The notes below the pieces were generated by a model. It did no database searches. It saw nothing but the letters and a program-made list of their open reading frames with translations, and had not been told where the DNA came from. The position numbers and the translations under genes were made by a program. Of a DNA stretch of 64,000 nucleotides, positions 30,297 through 39,860 are shown in pieces. Origin of the DNA: Perspicuibacillus lycopersici (GTDB taxonomy: Bacteria > Bacillota > Bacilli > Bacillales > Caldibacillaceae); assembly GCF_025660475.1 (NCBI RefSeq), contig NZ_JAOUSF010000002.1, forward strand, positions 186,001 to 250,000, read 5' to 3'. Position 1 is the stretch's first letter. Each line of letters begins with the position of its first letter.

Positions 30297-30366
30297 TTAA
30301 TGGGGGGCTTGGGGATTAATGGGGGGCTTGGATGATTGCGTGGATGGGGGCGTGGATGGGGGCTTC
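30297..30366. repeat. Short G-rich direct repeats
   Basis: A 19-bp unit GGGGATTAATGGGGGGCTT occurs twice in tandem and is followed by degenerate GGATGGGGGCGT units. It is unrelated to the 52-bp array next to it. Confidence 0.7.
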
Positions 30367-30420
30367 AAATCTATTAAATGGGTTTTGTTTTGGTGCTTAT
30401 GGTGTTTTTCTGTTGATACC

Positions 30421-31620
30421 TTCTTTCTAACGGATTTTGGATCGGTTTCTTGCTCGCTTTCCTTTTGATACTTTCTATCTAACGGATTTCTGGTCGGTTT
30501 CTTGCCTACTTTCCTTTTTATGCCTGCTATCTTGCGGATTTCGGGACGATTTCCCGCTCGCTTTCCTTTTGATACCTTCTCTCTTACGGATTTCTGGACC
30601 ATTTCTTGTCCGCTTTCCTTTTGATACTGTCTATCTAACGGATTTCGGGACGATTTCTTGTCCGCTTTCCTTTTGATACTGTCTATCTAACGGATTTCTG
30701 GACCATTTCTTGTCCGCTTTCCTTTTGATACTGTCTATCTAACGGATTTCGGATCGGTTTCTGTCTCACTTTCCTTGTGATACTTTCTATCTAACAGATT
30801 TCGGGTCGGTTTCTTGCCTACTTTCCTTTTTATGCCTGCTATCTTACGGATTTCTGGACGATTTCTTGTCCGTTTTTCTTTTGATACCTTCTCTCTTACG
30901 GATTTCTGGATCATTTCTTGCTCGCTTTCCTTTTGATACTGTCTATCTAACGGTTTTCTGGACGATTTCTTGCTCGCTTTCCTTTTGATACTGTCTATCT
31001 AACAGATTTCGGGTCGGTTTCTGTCTCACTTTCCTTTTTATGCCTGCTATCTTATGGATTTCTGGACCATTTCTTGCTCGCTTTCCTTTTGATACTGTCT
31101 ATCTAACGGATTTCGGGTCGGTTTCTGTCTCACTTTCCTTGTGATACTGCCTATCTAACGGATTTCGGATCGTTTTCTTGCTCGCTTTCCTTTTGATACC
31201 TTCTCTCTTATGGATTTCTGGACGATTTCTTGCTCGCTTTCCTTTTGATACCTTCTCTCTTACGGATTTCTGGACCATTTCTTGCTCGCTTTCCTTTTGA
31301 TACCTTCTCTCTTACGGATTTCTGGACGATTTCTTGCTCGATTTCCTTTTGATACTGTCTATCTAACGGATTTCGGATCGTTTTCTGTCTCACTTTCCTT
31401 GTGATACTTTCTATCTAACGGATTTCTGCACGATTTCTTGTCCGCTTTCCTTTTGATACCTTCTCTCTTACGGATTTTTAGAAGATTTCTTGCTCACTTT
31501 CCTTTTGATACTGTCCATATAACGGATTTCGATCCCATTTCCCGCTCACTTTCCTTTTGATACTGCCTATCTAAAGGATTTCGAAATGATTTCCCGCTCA
31601 CTTTCCTTTGACACCTGCGC
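30421..31620. repeat. 52-bp tandem repeat array, 23 units
   Basis: The TAACGG/TAAAGG core at 30428 and the last one at 31572 are 1144 bp apart, exactly 22 x 52. Every interval I checked is 52 bp. Units vary by substitution but not in length. Each has ATTTC tracts about 11 bp apart and a CTTTCCTTTTGATA block. 52 is 3n+1, so any open frame cycles through three readings, which explains several spurious frames with KRK/QKES-like peptides. It fills the gap between marR and pdxR. Confidence 0.96.
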
Positions 31621-31788
31621 TCAACCCAATAGATGCTTGACCATCTCCCCACCTCCTTCATCCACCAACCAATACGTCGCACTATAAAAAATAACACTAT
31701 AAATCTTATACTTTTCTTACTATAATGGACTAGTAGTTTTATTATTTTTAACAGAAACTAGCAATTCATAAAAATAGGAGCAATGGAT

Positions 31789-33222
31789 ATGTATATAGAA
31801 ATTAATCGTTCGGTTTCTAAAGCCATTTGGTTACAAATTGTTGATCAAATTATCGATTTTATTATGAGTGGGCAACTTTCGCCTGGGGATCCGTTAGTAC
31901 CGAGTAGGCAATTGGCTAGTATGCTCGGGGTGTCTCGTTCCACTGTTCAGCTTGCCTATGAGGAGCTGCAGTCACGCGGCTATGTTACGACTTCACGGCG
32001 TGGGGGAACAAAAGTATGTCAAATAATGCCAGATGAAACAAAAGCAGAAAATCAGAAGACTATTCCGCCAATTCCAGTGCATCCGTTATTGGAGGAAAAG
32101 GATCAAGTTCAATATTGGCCAAAGCTTCAAACCGATAAAAAACCGAGCATTGATTTTCGACTTCATGAACCGTATATTGATGCGACATTTAAAAAAGCTT
32201 GGCGTAAAGCATTTAATATTGCGGTAAAATCGGAAAATGTTTTGGATTGGGGATACAGCTCTCCGTACGGACTTCCCTCTGTTCGTGAAGAAATTAGCCG
32301 ATATCTTGCCATTGAGCGAGGGATTTATGTAGAGCCTAATCAAATATTATTAACATTAGGTGCTAGACAAACAATGGACTTAATTGCCCAAGCATTACTT
32401 CAGGAAGGTGATACGGTAGCAGTTGAAGACCCTGGTTTTCCTGTAGCCTGGTCATCGATGCGTTATCGAAAGATGGATGTACAGCCAATTCCAGTGGATG
32501 ATCAAGGCATTTGTGTGGATCAACTCCCTTCAGAAGCTAAGGTGATTTTTACTACACCATCCCATCAATTTCCGAGCGGCGTCTTAATGTCTGCCAATCG
32601 GAAACAGGCATTAATTCAATTTGCTACGGAGCAGCGTGCTTGGATAATTGAAGATGACTACGATAGTGAATATCGTTATCGCGGCGGACCAATTCCTAGT
32701 CTTTATTCCCAGTTGCCTAGCAATATATTATATTTCATGAGTTTTTCTAAACTACTTGCACCAGGTATTCGTTTAGCAGCCATCATCGGTCCGGAAACAG
32801 CCATTGCAAGACTTGCAAAGGTTCAGGAATATGTTTGTCGCCATTTACCGATTATGGAGCAGCTTACATTAGGACAATTTTTTGCTTCAGGAGATTTACT
32901 CAAGCATGTTCGTAGAATGCGCGCAATCTATCATAAACGACATCAAGATATCGTGAATATTTTAGCTTCTTCCGCACTCACGAATACGTTCAAAATTCAA
33001 GGAAAGGAAACAGGATTGCATATTTTATTAGAGGGTAATGAAGATTTTGATGAACAGCAGGCGGTAAAAGCGGCATTAGAAGCGGGAATTGGTGTTTTTC
33101 CATTAAGTCCATATTGTTTAGAAAGTAAGCGAAAGGGACTTCTACTCGGTTTTGCCCACTTGCAATCAGAACAAATTATTGATGGAATTAATCGACTAGC
33201 AGATGCATTACAGGAAAAATAG
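31789..33222 (+). CDS. pdxR: MocR/GntR-family PLP-dependent regulator, PdxR-like
   Basis: GntR winged-helix domain (about residues 8-72, PSRQLASMLGVSRSTVQLAYEEL) fused to a type-I aminotransferase domain. FSKLLAPGIRLAAIIG carries the PLP-binding lysine. PdxR-type proteins sense PLP and control pdxST. The ATG at 31789 lies eight bases after AGGAG and gives 477 aa. The ATG at 31783 is too close. Unusually, the gene converges on pdxST rather than being divergent, so the regulator and its presumed target do not share a promoter region. Confidence 0.9.
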   Translation: MYIEINRSVSKAIWLQIVDQIIDFIMSGQLSPGDPLVPSRQLASMLGVSRSTVQLAYEELQSRGYVTTSRRGGTKVCQIMPDETKAENQKTIPPIPVHPLLEEKDQVQYWPKLQTDKKPSIDFRLHEPYIDATFKKAWRKAFNIAVKSENVLDWGYSSPYGLPSVREEISRYLAIERGIYVEPNQILLTLGARQTMDLIAQALLQEGDTVAVEDPGFPVAWSSMRYRKMDVQPIPVDDQGICVDQLPSEAKVIFTTPSHQFPSGVLMSANRKQALIQFATEQRAWIIEDDYDSEYRYRGGPIPSLYSQLPSNILYFMSFSKLLAPGIRLAAIIGPETAIARLAKVQEYVCRHLPIMEQLTLGQFFASGDLLKHVRRMRAIYHKRHQDIVNILASSALTNTFKIQGKETGLHILLEGNEDFDEQQAVKAALEAGIGVFPLSPYCLESKRKGLLLGFAHLQSEQIIDGINRLADALQEK

Positions 33223-33246
33223 GTTGGAACTAGTATAAAAATCATT

Positions 33247-33276
33247 GAAAAACCGAGTGGAGCTACTCCACTCGGT
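33247..33276 (-). terminator. Terminator between pdxR and pdxT
   Basis: ACCGAGTGGAG and CTCCACTCGGT are perfect 11-bp arms with a 3-nt loop. TTTTT follows on the minus strand. It probably ends pdxST and may block read-through from pdxR. Confidence 0.85.
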
Positions 33277-33295
33277 ACTACTAATCGGGATAAAA

Positions 33296-33886
33296 TTAAG
33301 CTTGTACCTTTGTTAAATGATTTTGTACCATCCCGATAAATATTTCTGTCATTCTACTATCCGCTGTTAATTCTGGGTGGAAGGAGCATCCTAGAAACTG
33401 TGCTGTTTTTGCTGCAACAATTCTCCCATTATGCTCCGCAAGTACCTCTACATTTTCACCGACTGCGACAATATGTGGTGCTCTGATAAATACTCCGACA
33501 AAAGGATCTGCTAATCCTTTAATACGTAATTCAGCTTCGAAGCTATCTTTTTGTCGACCAAAGGAATTGCGTTCCACGGTTACATCAAATACACCAATAT
33601 GGGAGGTTTCATATCCTTCTAGCTTTTTCGCTAATAAAATTAATCCTGCACATGTTCCAAATATCGGCATTCCTTGTTCGGCAACTTGTTTTAATGGCTC
33701 GATAAACCCGTAGCGATCCATTAATTTTCGAATGGCTGTACTTTCTCCACCAGGAATAATTAAGCCATCAATCTCCGCTAATTGCTCGACCCTTTTGACG
33801 ATTATTCCTTGTACACCAGATGCCTCAAGTGCTTGAATATGCTCGGGAACCGCTCCTTGTAATCCTAAAACACCAATTGTTATCAT
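33296..33886 (-). CDS. pdxT: Pyridoxal 5'-phosphate synthase glutaminase subunit PdxT
   Basis: Class-I glutaminase that supplies ammonia to PdxS for PLP synthesis from ribose-5-phosphate and glyceraldehyde-3-phosphate. The triad is visible: Cys79 in FGTCAGL, with His170 and Glu172 in FHPEL. The ATG at 33886 follows GAGGGG and gives 196 aa. It lies 23 bp after pdxS. Confidence 0.97.
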   Translation of the reverse strand: MITIGVLGLQGAVPEHIQALEASGVQGIIVKRVEQLAEIDGLIIPGGESTAIRKLMDRYGFIEPLKQVAEQGMPIFGTCAGLILLAKKLEGYETSHIGVFDVTVERNSFGRQKDSFEAELRIKGLADPFVGVFIRAPHIVAVGENVEVLAEHNGRIVAAKTAQFLGCSFHPELTADSRMTEIFIGMVQNHLTKVQA

Positions 33887-33909
33887 GCTATTTCCCCTCA
33901 CTTTACGAC

Positions 33910-34791
33910 TTACCAGCCACGCTCTTGCATACGGTTTTCTTTTGTAAGTGTAGAAATTTCGATGCCTTTCATTGCCGTACCTAAGCCTTTAGATAATTCA
34001 GCAATTAATTGATAATCTTGGTAATGGGTTGTTGCTTGAACAATCGCTTTTGCGAATGCCGCTGGATTTTCAGACTTAAAGATTCCAGAGCCAACAAATA
34101 CTCCGTCAGCACCTAATTGCATCATTAATGCTGCATCTGCTGGTGTTGCAACTCCTCCTGCGGCAAAATTAACAACTGGAAGTTTTCCTAGCTCTTTAAT
34201 TTGCAGTAAAATTTCGTATGGCGCTCCAAGTTCCTTTGCTTCAGTCATTAGCTCATCTTCACTCATATGCACTACTTTTCTTATTTGCGCATTTACTTTA
34301 CGCATATGGCGAACTGCTTCGACAATATTTCCTGTACCTGGTTCACCCTTTGTGCGTAACATGGAAGCACCTTCCCCAATTCTTCTAGCAGCTTCGCCAA
34401 GATCACGACAGCCACATACAAATGGAACGGTATATTCTCGTTTGTTAATATGGAATTCTTCATCTGCTGGTGTCAGCACTTCACTTTCGTCGATGTAATC
34501 AACTCCTAGTGATTCCAATACTCGTGCCTCTACAATATGACCAATTCTCGCTTTTGCCATTACCGGAATGGTTACAGCATTCATTACTTCCTCCACGATG
34601 GAAATATCCGCCATCCGTGCAACTCCACCAGCTGCGCGGATATCAGAAGGTACACGTTCTAACGCCATTACTGCAACTGCTCCAGCTTCCTCCGCAATTT
34701 TTGCTTGTTCAGCATTAACGACGTCCATAATCACGCCGCCTTTTTGCATTTCTGCCATACCTCGTTTTACTCGATCTGTACCTGTAATCAT
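33910..34791 (-). CDS. pdxS: Pyridoxal 5'-phosphate synthase lyase subunit PdxS
   Basis: Synthase subunit that forms dodecamers and makes PLP with ammonia from PdxT. The catalytic lysine is Lys80 in [10 protein letters not shown], and Asp23 in VIMDVV is conserved. The GEPGTGN phosphate-binding loop is present. The ATG at 34791, with AGGAGG upstream, gives 294 aa, the usual length. A longer frame to 34881 is not conserved. Confidence 0.97.
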   Translation of the reverse strand: MITGTDRVKRGMAEMQKGGVIMDVVNAEQAKIAEEAGAVAVMALERVPSDIRAAGGVARMADISIVEEVMNAVTIPVMAKARIGHIVEARVLESLGVDYIDESEVLTPADEEFHINKREYTVPFVCGCRDLGEAARRIGEGASMLRTKGEPGTGNIVEAVRHMRKVNAQIRKVVHMSEDELMTEAKELGAPYEILLQIKELGKLPVVNFAAGGVATPADAALMMQLGADGVFVGSGIFKSENPAAFAKAIVQATTHYQDYQLIAELSKGLGTAMKGIEISTLTKENRMQERGW

Positions 34792-34842
34792 GTTTATTCC
34801 TCCTAATGATGTAGAAATATTATCTATAATTAAAATACCGAT

Positions 34843-34870
34843 AATATGGATGGGTAAAAATATCCATATT
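34843..34870. other. Inverted repeat upstream of pdxS
   Basis: AATATGGAT (34843-34851) and ATCCATATT (34862-34870) are perfect arms about 50 bp upstream of the pdxS start. It could be an operator for the PLP regulator. No direct evidence. Confidence 0.4.
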
Positions 34871-34898
34871 TTATTTTTCATTCAGTCCATAAAAAAAA

Positions 34899-35133
34899 GA
34901 GGCTGGGACAAAAGTATTTTTATGTAAGAGAATCCGAACAAAGTTAAGTAGGTAAATTTGCTCCGGAAATATACTTCGCTTTCCTCGGGCATGGCCTTAG
35001 CCTCCTCCTTTCGCTACGCTTCGTGCGGGGTCTTCGGCTCATGCTTTTCCCGCAGGAGTCTACGTATATTTCCTCCGCTATCCGAATGATTGTTCGTCTT
35101 ACATTTAAACATCAATTGTTATGTCCCAGCCTC
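34899..35133. mobile_element. MITE-like palindromic element with 12-bp terminal inverted repeats
   Basis: GAGGCTGGGACA (34899-34910) and TGTCCCAGCCTC (35122-35133) are perfect terminal inverted repeats around 211 bp. The inside is also partly palindromic (GGAAATATA / TATATTTCC; GGGCATG / CATGCTTTTCCCG). From memory, elements of this kind recur between genes in many Bacillaceae. There is no coding frame. On the minus strand the outer repeat is followed by eight Ts, so the element may also terminate copA transcripts. Confidence 0.75.
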
Positions 35134-35190
35134 GTTGAAAGGAATTACTGCATTCCATTCTTCCAATATTCTAATGTATTATTCAAAAGC

Positions 35191-37608
35191 TTATAGTTTT
35201 ACTCTTTGCAATCGCAATGCATTCAATACTACCGAGACAGAGCTAAATGCCATTGCTGTTCCTGCTAACCATGGTGCAAGTAAACCAATCGCAGCAAATG
35301 GAATTCCTAATGTATTATAGGCAAATGCCCAAAATAAATTTTGTCTAATGTTGCGGATTGTCTTTTTACTCATATAAATAGCATCTGCAATACTCGTTAA
35401 ATCCCCTCGAATTAACGTAATGTCGGCAGCTTCCATCGCAACATCTGTACCTGTTCCGATTGCCATGCCAATATCTGCTGTTGCTAGCGCAGGGGCATCA
35501 TTGATACCATCGCCAACCATAGCAACTTTTTTTCCTTGCGCCTGTAATTTTTCAATTACTACCGCTTTCCCTTCTGGCAATACTTCCGCGATTACCTCAG
35601 TCACGCCTACTTGTTCACCAATCGCCTGTGCCGTCCGTTCATTGTCTCCTGTCATCATAATGACTTCCAATCCCATTGCCTGTAACCGCTGGATCGCAGA
35701 CATGGAGGTTGATTTTACCGTATCTGCTACTGCTACTAATCCTGCAAATTTCCCATCAATGGATACTAGCATCGTAGTTTTCCCATTTGCCTCTAATTCC
35801 TGCATTTTTAGTATTGCAGTTTCTATCTCGACTTTATTTTTGAGCAATAATTTTCTTGTGCCAATTAAAATTTCATGCCCAGATACATTTGCTTTAATCC
35901 CATATCCAGGAATTGCTTCAAAATCGGTGCATTCTAGTAACGAAATACCCTTTTGCACTATTCCTTCCACTATCGCCTCTGCTAGTGGATGCTCCGATTT
36001 TTTTTCCGCTGCTCCTACAAGTGCTAAAAAGGTGTCCTCCTGCCATTCATCTACTACTATAACGTCTGTTAAAATCGGCGTGCCATTTGTTACCGTTCCC
36101 GTTTTATCTAAAACAATCGTAGTGATGTGATGAGTCTGCTCTAGGTGCTCGCCACCTTTGAATAATATCCCAAACTCAGCCGCGCGTCCCGAACCTGCCA
36201 TAATCGATGTCGGCGTCGCTAATCCGAGAGCACATGGACAAGCAATGACAAGAACCGCAATTAATTTTTCTAATGCTTCTGCAAAATCACCCGGCGAAAC
36301 GATGACATACCAAATGATAAAAGTTACAATCGCAATCCCAACTACAATTGGTACAAAAATACCAGATATTTGATCGGCAAGTCGTTGAATTGGTGCTTTT
36401 GAGCCTTGCGCTTGTTCTACTACCCGAATAATTTGCGCTAATGCTGTATCTTTTCCTACCTTTGTTGCCTGAACCTGTAGAAAGCCATTTTTATTAATAG
36501 TGGAGCCGATTACCGAATCCCCAACTCCTTTATCTACTGGAACACTTTCTCCTGTAATCATCGACTCATCGACTGCCGAAATACCATTAGTAATTAAGCC
36601 GTCCACCGGAATTTTTTCCCCTGGTTTAATTTGGATCATATCACCGGTAACTACCTCTTCTAAAGGTATCGTTTGTTCGACACCATTTCGTACAACTGTT
36701 GCAGTTTTCGCCTGCAAGCCCATTAATTTTTTTATTGCATCGGAAGACCTGCCTTTTGCTTTTGCTTCAAAATATTTGCCAAGTAAAATAAGGGTAATTA
36801 ATACAGCACTTGTTTCAAAATACAAGCCTAAGTCATGATAATGCTCCATTCCGATTGTTTGTATCGTTAAGTATAAGCTATAAAAATAAGCTGCTGAGGT
36901 ACCCATTACGACTAATACATCCATATTGGCACTTTTATTAAGAAGTGCTTTATAGGCACCTACATAAAATTGTTTCCCAATAATAAATTGTACCGGTGTG
37001 GCAAAGATTAGCTGTATCCATGGATTCATAAGAAAGTCTGGTACATAAAGAAACGATGTAAATGAAAAATGGGCTACCATTGTCCAAAGTAACGGTAAGG
37101 ACAAAATAGCGGAAATAATAAATTTACGTTTCTGTTTTTGTATTTCTTTTTGCCGATAATCTACTTCATCTTTTTGTATTTCTTTCTTTTCAATAGCCCC
37201 ATACCCTATTTGTTTTACCTTCTCCCGAATATCAGGTACGGTAACGATTGATGGGGTATATTGGACAGTAGCAGTCTCTAACGCTAAATTAACGGTCGCA
37301 TTAGATACCCCTTCTAGCTTATTTAAAACCTTTTCGATTCGATTGGCACATGCTGCACAGGTCATTCCTGTAATCGCAAATTCTGCGGTATCTGTTACAA
37401 CCTCATAGCCAAGATCCTTAATTTTTTGCTGAAAGTCATCAATAGCTGTTTTTTCAGGGTCATACTTGATTGTTGCTTTTTCTAAGGCAAGATTTACATT
37501 TGCCTCGTGAACTCCGTCGATTTTTTTTAGTCCTTTTTCGATCCGGTTCGCACAAGCTGCACAAGTCATCCCGATAATTTTCATATTTGTTTCTTTTCCA
37601 GTACTCAT
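35191..37608 (-). CDS. copA: Copper-exporting P1B-type ATPase CopA
   Basis: Cu(I) efflux ATPase of 805 aa in the cytoplasmic membrane. Two N-terminal heavy-metal domains carry GMTCAAC at residues 13-19 and 81-87. The transmembrane metal site is ACPCALG, the phosphorylation motif is DKTGTVTNG, and the SEHPLAEAI and GDGINDAPALA motifs complete the ATPase. AGGAGG precedes the ATG. It is the third gene of csoR-copZ-copA, though 237 bp after copZ, with its own CsoR-like operator. Confidence 0.97.
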   Translation of the reverse strand: MSTGKETNMKIIGMTCAACANRIEKGLKKIDGVHEANVNLALEKATIKYDPEKTAIDDFQQKIKDLGYEVVTDTAEFAITGMTCAACANRIEKVLNKLEGVSNATVNLALETATVQYTPSIVTVPDIREKVKQIGYGAIEKKEIQKDEVDYRQKEIQKQKRKFIISAILSLPLLWTMVAHFSFTSFLYVPDFLMNPWIQLIFATPVQFIIGKQFYVGAYKALLNKSANMDVLVVMGTSAAYFYSLYLTIQTIGMEHYHDLGLYFETSAVLITLILLGKYFEAKAKGRSSDAIKKLMGLQAKTATVVRNGVEQTIPLEEVVTGDMIQIKPGEKIPVDGLITNGISAVDESMITGESVPVDKGVGDSVIGSTINKNGFLQVQATKVGKDTALAQIIRVVEQAQGSKAPIQRLADQISGIFVPIVVGIAIVTFIIWYVIVSPGDFAEALEKLIAVLVIACPCALGLATPTSIMAGSGRAAEFGILFKGGEHLEQTHHITTIVLDKTGTVTNGTPILTDVIVVDEWQEDTFLALVGAAEKKSEHPLAEAIVEGIVQKGISLLECTDFEAIPGYGIKANVSGHEILIGTRKLLLKNKVEIETAILKMQELEANGKTTMLVSIDGKFAGLVAVADTVKSTSMSAIQRLQAMGLEVIMMTGDNERTAQAIGEQVGVTEVIAEVLPEGKAVVIEKLQAQGKKVAMVGDGINDAPALATADIGMAIGTGTDVAMEAADITLIRGDLTSIADAIYMSKKTIRNIRQNLFWAFAYNTLGIPFAAIGLLAPWLAGTAMAFSSVSVVLNALRLQRVKL

Positions 37609-37623
37609 TTGGAGATTCCTCCT

Positions 37624-37640
37624 ATACCTATACGGGGTAT
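37624..37640. promoter_or_regulatory. CsoR-like operator upstream of copA
   Basis: ATACCTATACGGGGTAT keeps the ATACC...GGGTAT inverted form of CsoR sites. It lies 16 bp upstream of the copA start. Confidence 0.6.
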
Positions 37641-37726
37641 ATTTTTACGAAAAAAGAAGGCAGATGAACCACACATGGTGAAAAAATCTGCAATTTTTTT
37701 CTCAACAATTATTTGAATTGTACGAA

Positions 37727-37769
37727 GTGAATACACTCTGCTTGCTCGTATGTGTCTCCGCGTATTCAC
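37727..37769. other. Hairpin in the copZ-copA gap
   Basis: GTGAATAC (37727-37734) and GTATTCAC (37762-37769) are perfect arms around a 27-bp centre. The arms resemble the inner arms of the palindromic elements at 26047 and 40919 (GAATACAC), so this may be a decayed relative. Confidence 0.4.
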
Positions 37770-37845
37770 GCTTTCTTTTTTTCCATTAGCCTTCTTTAGT
37801 AAGCGTTCGCTAGTCCTACATTAAAAAAGAATAATTATAAAACCG

Positions 37846-38052
37846 TTACGCTACATCATAGCCTTGGTCATCGATCGTTTCTTTGATTGTATCAATGGAT
37901 ACTACTTCCGGATTAAATTCTATTTCTACTTTTCCCTCTGTTAAGTGAACCGTTACAGTATTCACACCATTTAGCGCACCTACACTACCTTCTACTGATT
38001 TCACACAATGACCACATGACATTCCACTTACATTTAATGTGATATGTTCCAT
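37846..38052 (-). CDS. copZ: Copper chaperone CopZ
   Basis: Heavy-metal-associated domain protein of 68 aa that carries Cu(I) to CopA. GMSCGHC holds the two metal-binding cysteines. The ferredoxin-like fold pattern fills the protein. It lies 40 bp after csoR in the same operon. Confidence 0.95.
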   Translation of the reverse strand: MEHITLNVSGMSCGHCVKSVEGSVGALNGVNTVTVHLTEGKVEIEFNPEVVSIDTIKETIDDQGYDVA

Positions 38053-38092
38053 TTACAAGCATCTCCCTTTTATGAAAAGTATTTTACATTAT

Positions 38093-38434
38093 TTATTTTT
38101 TCATTACTCGTTGGATTGTTGTTAAAAATTCATCCAGTACTTCTGTGTCACCCTCTTGAATTCTTTCTACTACACAATGTTTGAGGTGACCCTCGAGAAG
38201 GATTTTCGAAACACCATTTAATGCCGATTGAATTGCCGAAATTTGTGTAATCACATCATCACAATAAGTATCCCTTTCAATCAAGCCTTTTACTCCACGT
38301 ATTTGTCCTTCAATTCGATTTAAACGGGTAATTAAATTCTTTTTCGTTTGCTCGGAATGATGACTCTTCCGTTCATTGGATGAAGTGCAGCACTCTTCTT
38401 CCTGTAATTTATCGACATGTTCATTATGTTCCAT
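38093..38434 (-). CDS. csoR: Copper-sensing repressor CsoR
   Basis: CsoR/RcnR-family repressor of 113 aa that releases DNA on binding Cu(I). The ligands Cys58, His83 and Cys87 have the same spacing as Cys45, His70 and Cys74 of B. subtilis CsoR. The N-terminus carries an extra His/Cys-rich stretch (CCTSSNERKSHH) that might also bind metal. GAGGAGG precedes the ATG. It heads the copper operon behind its own operator. Confidence 0.95.
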   Translation of the reverse strand: MEHNEHVDKLQEEECCTSSNERKSHHSEQTKKNLITRLNRIEGQIRGVKGLIERDTYCDDVITQISAIQSALNGVSKILLEGHLKHCVVERIQEGDTEVLDEFLTTIQRVMKK

Positions 38435-38461
38435 TAACTTCCCTCCTCAAATACATAATAG

Positions 38462-38480
38462 CATACCCCCCTACCCTATG
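38462..38480. promoter_or_regulatory. CsoR-like operator upstream of csoR
   Basis: CATACCCCCCTACCCTATG has the C/G-rich centre and CATA/TATG ends of CsoR operators. It lies 28 bp upstream of the csoR start. Confidence 0.6.
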
Positions 38481-38547
38481 TAAAGTATAAGCTAAGAATT
38501 TGTTTATTTGTTCTTAGCTTAACCTACCTTATTTAGTATAGGAGGAA

Positions 38548-39144
38548 CTATTTCGGTCTTTCTATATCAAATATATCCCCTATTTTACCATAGCTATTCC
38601 CTGCTAAACGACTGACCGCTGATAGCCCTCTAGGATCAATGCGACCGTTGCTATATATTTGCTCATGGACGTGGAAATGAACAATTTTGCCAATAATTAA
38701 GTCCGTATTACCAGCTATCTCCATTGATTGCTCCAGTATACATTCCAGCCGCATTTTTGCCTCTTCGACTCCTGGAACGGAAATTTTCACGCTTTGTGTC
38801 GGGGTAAGCTTTGCTCGGATTAATTCGCTCTCCTCTGGTAGAAGACTCGCTGCAGTTTCATTTATTTTATCAACATTTTCTTCATCTACAATATGCACTA
38901 CAAACTCTTTCGTTGCGCTAATATTTCTTGCCGTATCCTTTTGCTTCCCGTTCTTTCGTTGGACTGCTACAGAAATCATTGGTGGGTTGGAAGATACAAT
39001 AGAAAAATAACTAAATGGTGCACCGTTTATCGTGCCGTCAACAGCCATTGAAGTGACAAATGCAATCGGTCGTGGAATAATTCCGCCAATTAATAGCTTA
39101 TAATTTTCCCGTTCAGTCTGCATGGTAGGATCGATACTTATCAC
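38548..39144 (-). CDS. Flavin reductase-like FMN-binding protein
   Basis: Flavoprotein of 198 aa in the flavin reductase-like/DUF447-type split-barrel family. IIPRPIAFVTS and NGAPFSYFSIVSSNPP are the conserved FMN-binding segments. The start is GTG at 39144 with GGGAGGGAG upstream. It is the third gene of the mhqO-mhqD cluster (22 bp after mhqD), which suggests a role in quinone or aromatic electrophile handling. Substrate unknown. Confidence 0.88.
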   Translation of the reverse strand: MISIDPTMQTERENYKLLIGGIIPRPIAFVTSMAVDGTINGAPFSYFSIVSSNPPMISVAVQRKNGKQKDTARNISATKEFVVHIVDEENVDKINETAASLLPEESELIRAKLTPTQSVKISVPGVEEAKMRLECILEQSMEIAGNTDLIIGKIVHFHVHEQIYSNGRIDPRGLSAVSRLAGNSYGKIGDIFDIERPK

Positions 39145-39166
39145 AAAAACTCCCTCCCAAATCGCG

Positions 39167-39772
39167 CTATACTAGCTTTTGATACCAACTAGCTGCTGCT
39201 TCTACTTCACTTCTAGTTAATTGATGACCGTGATTTTCCCAATGAATTTCTACTGTTGCGTTTGCTTTTTCTAGCAATGCTTTCAATTCCTCGGATTCTT
39301 CTGAAGGACAAATTGGATCGTTTGTTCCTGCTGTAATAAATACATTTTTTCCAGATAAATTAGGTAGGGCGATCCCTCTTCTAGGAACCATTGGATGATG
39401 TAAAATCGCTGCCTTCAGTGCATTTTCATAATGGAATAGTAAACTACCTGCAATATTCGCGCCATTGGAGTAACCAATTGCTACAATATTATTTCGGTCA
39501 AATTCATATTCTTTTGCAGCATCATCTAGAAATTCATTCAATTCCTTTGTTCTCGCGATTAAATCCTCAATATCAAATACACCTTCTGCCAAACGTTTGA
39601 AAAAACGTGGCATTCCATATTCTAAAACATTTCCGCGCACACTTAGATAAGAAGCATTACGGTCAATCATTTCTGCTAATGGAATTAAGTCATGCTCATT
39701 GCCACCCGTTCCATGCAATAATAGCAAGGTCGGTCGTGTGGAATCTGCACCTTTTTGATAAATATGTTTCAT
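39167..39772 (-). CDS. mhqD: Carboxylesterase/alpha-beta hydrolase, MhqD-like
   Basis: Alpha/beta hydrolase of 201 aa. LLLLHGTGGNEHD is the oxyanion region, GYSNGANIA holds the nucleophile serine, and TNDPICP with HGHQLT provide the acid and histidine. In B. subtilis MhqD belongs to the MhqR-controlled response to methylhydroquinone and catechol. The ATG at 39772 follows AAAGGGG. It lies 88 bp after mhqO. Confidence 0.88.
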   Translation of the reverse strand: MKHIYQKGADSTRPTLLLLHGTGGNEHDLIPLAEMIDRNASYLSVRGNVLEYGMPRFFKRLAEGVFDIEDLIARTKELNEFLDDAAKEYEFDRNNIVAIGYSNGANIAGSLLFHYENALKAAILHHPMVPRRGIALPNLSGKNVFITAGTNDPICPSEESEELKALLEKANATVEIHWENHGHQLTRSEVEAAASWYQKLV

Positions 39773-39860
39773 ACTTTTTTCCCCTTTCATTTCTTGCTTT
39801 TGTTTTTAGCTGCTGTTCCCGCTATAAATATCTATTTCTTACACGTATTTAACCTGTATT

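Noticed and set aside
30421-31620. CRISPR array
   Set aside because: Repeats are contiguous with no unique spacers and no cas genes are nearby.
30297-31697. Several open frames on both strands in the 52-bp array, with KRK/QKES-rich peptides
   Set aside because: They are the three rotating readings of one non-coding 52-bp unit, have no ribosome binding sites, and stop where units mutate.
35420-36130. 236-codon frame on the plus strand opposite copA
   Set aside because: It is antisense to a highly conserved ATPase gene, has no ribosome binding site, and its Ser/Ala-rich composition mirrors copA codons.
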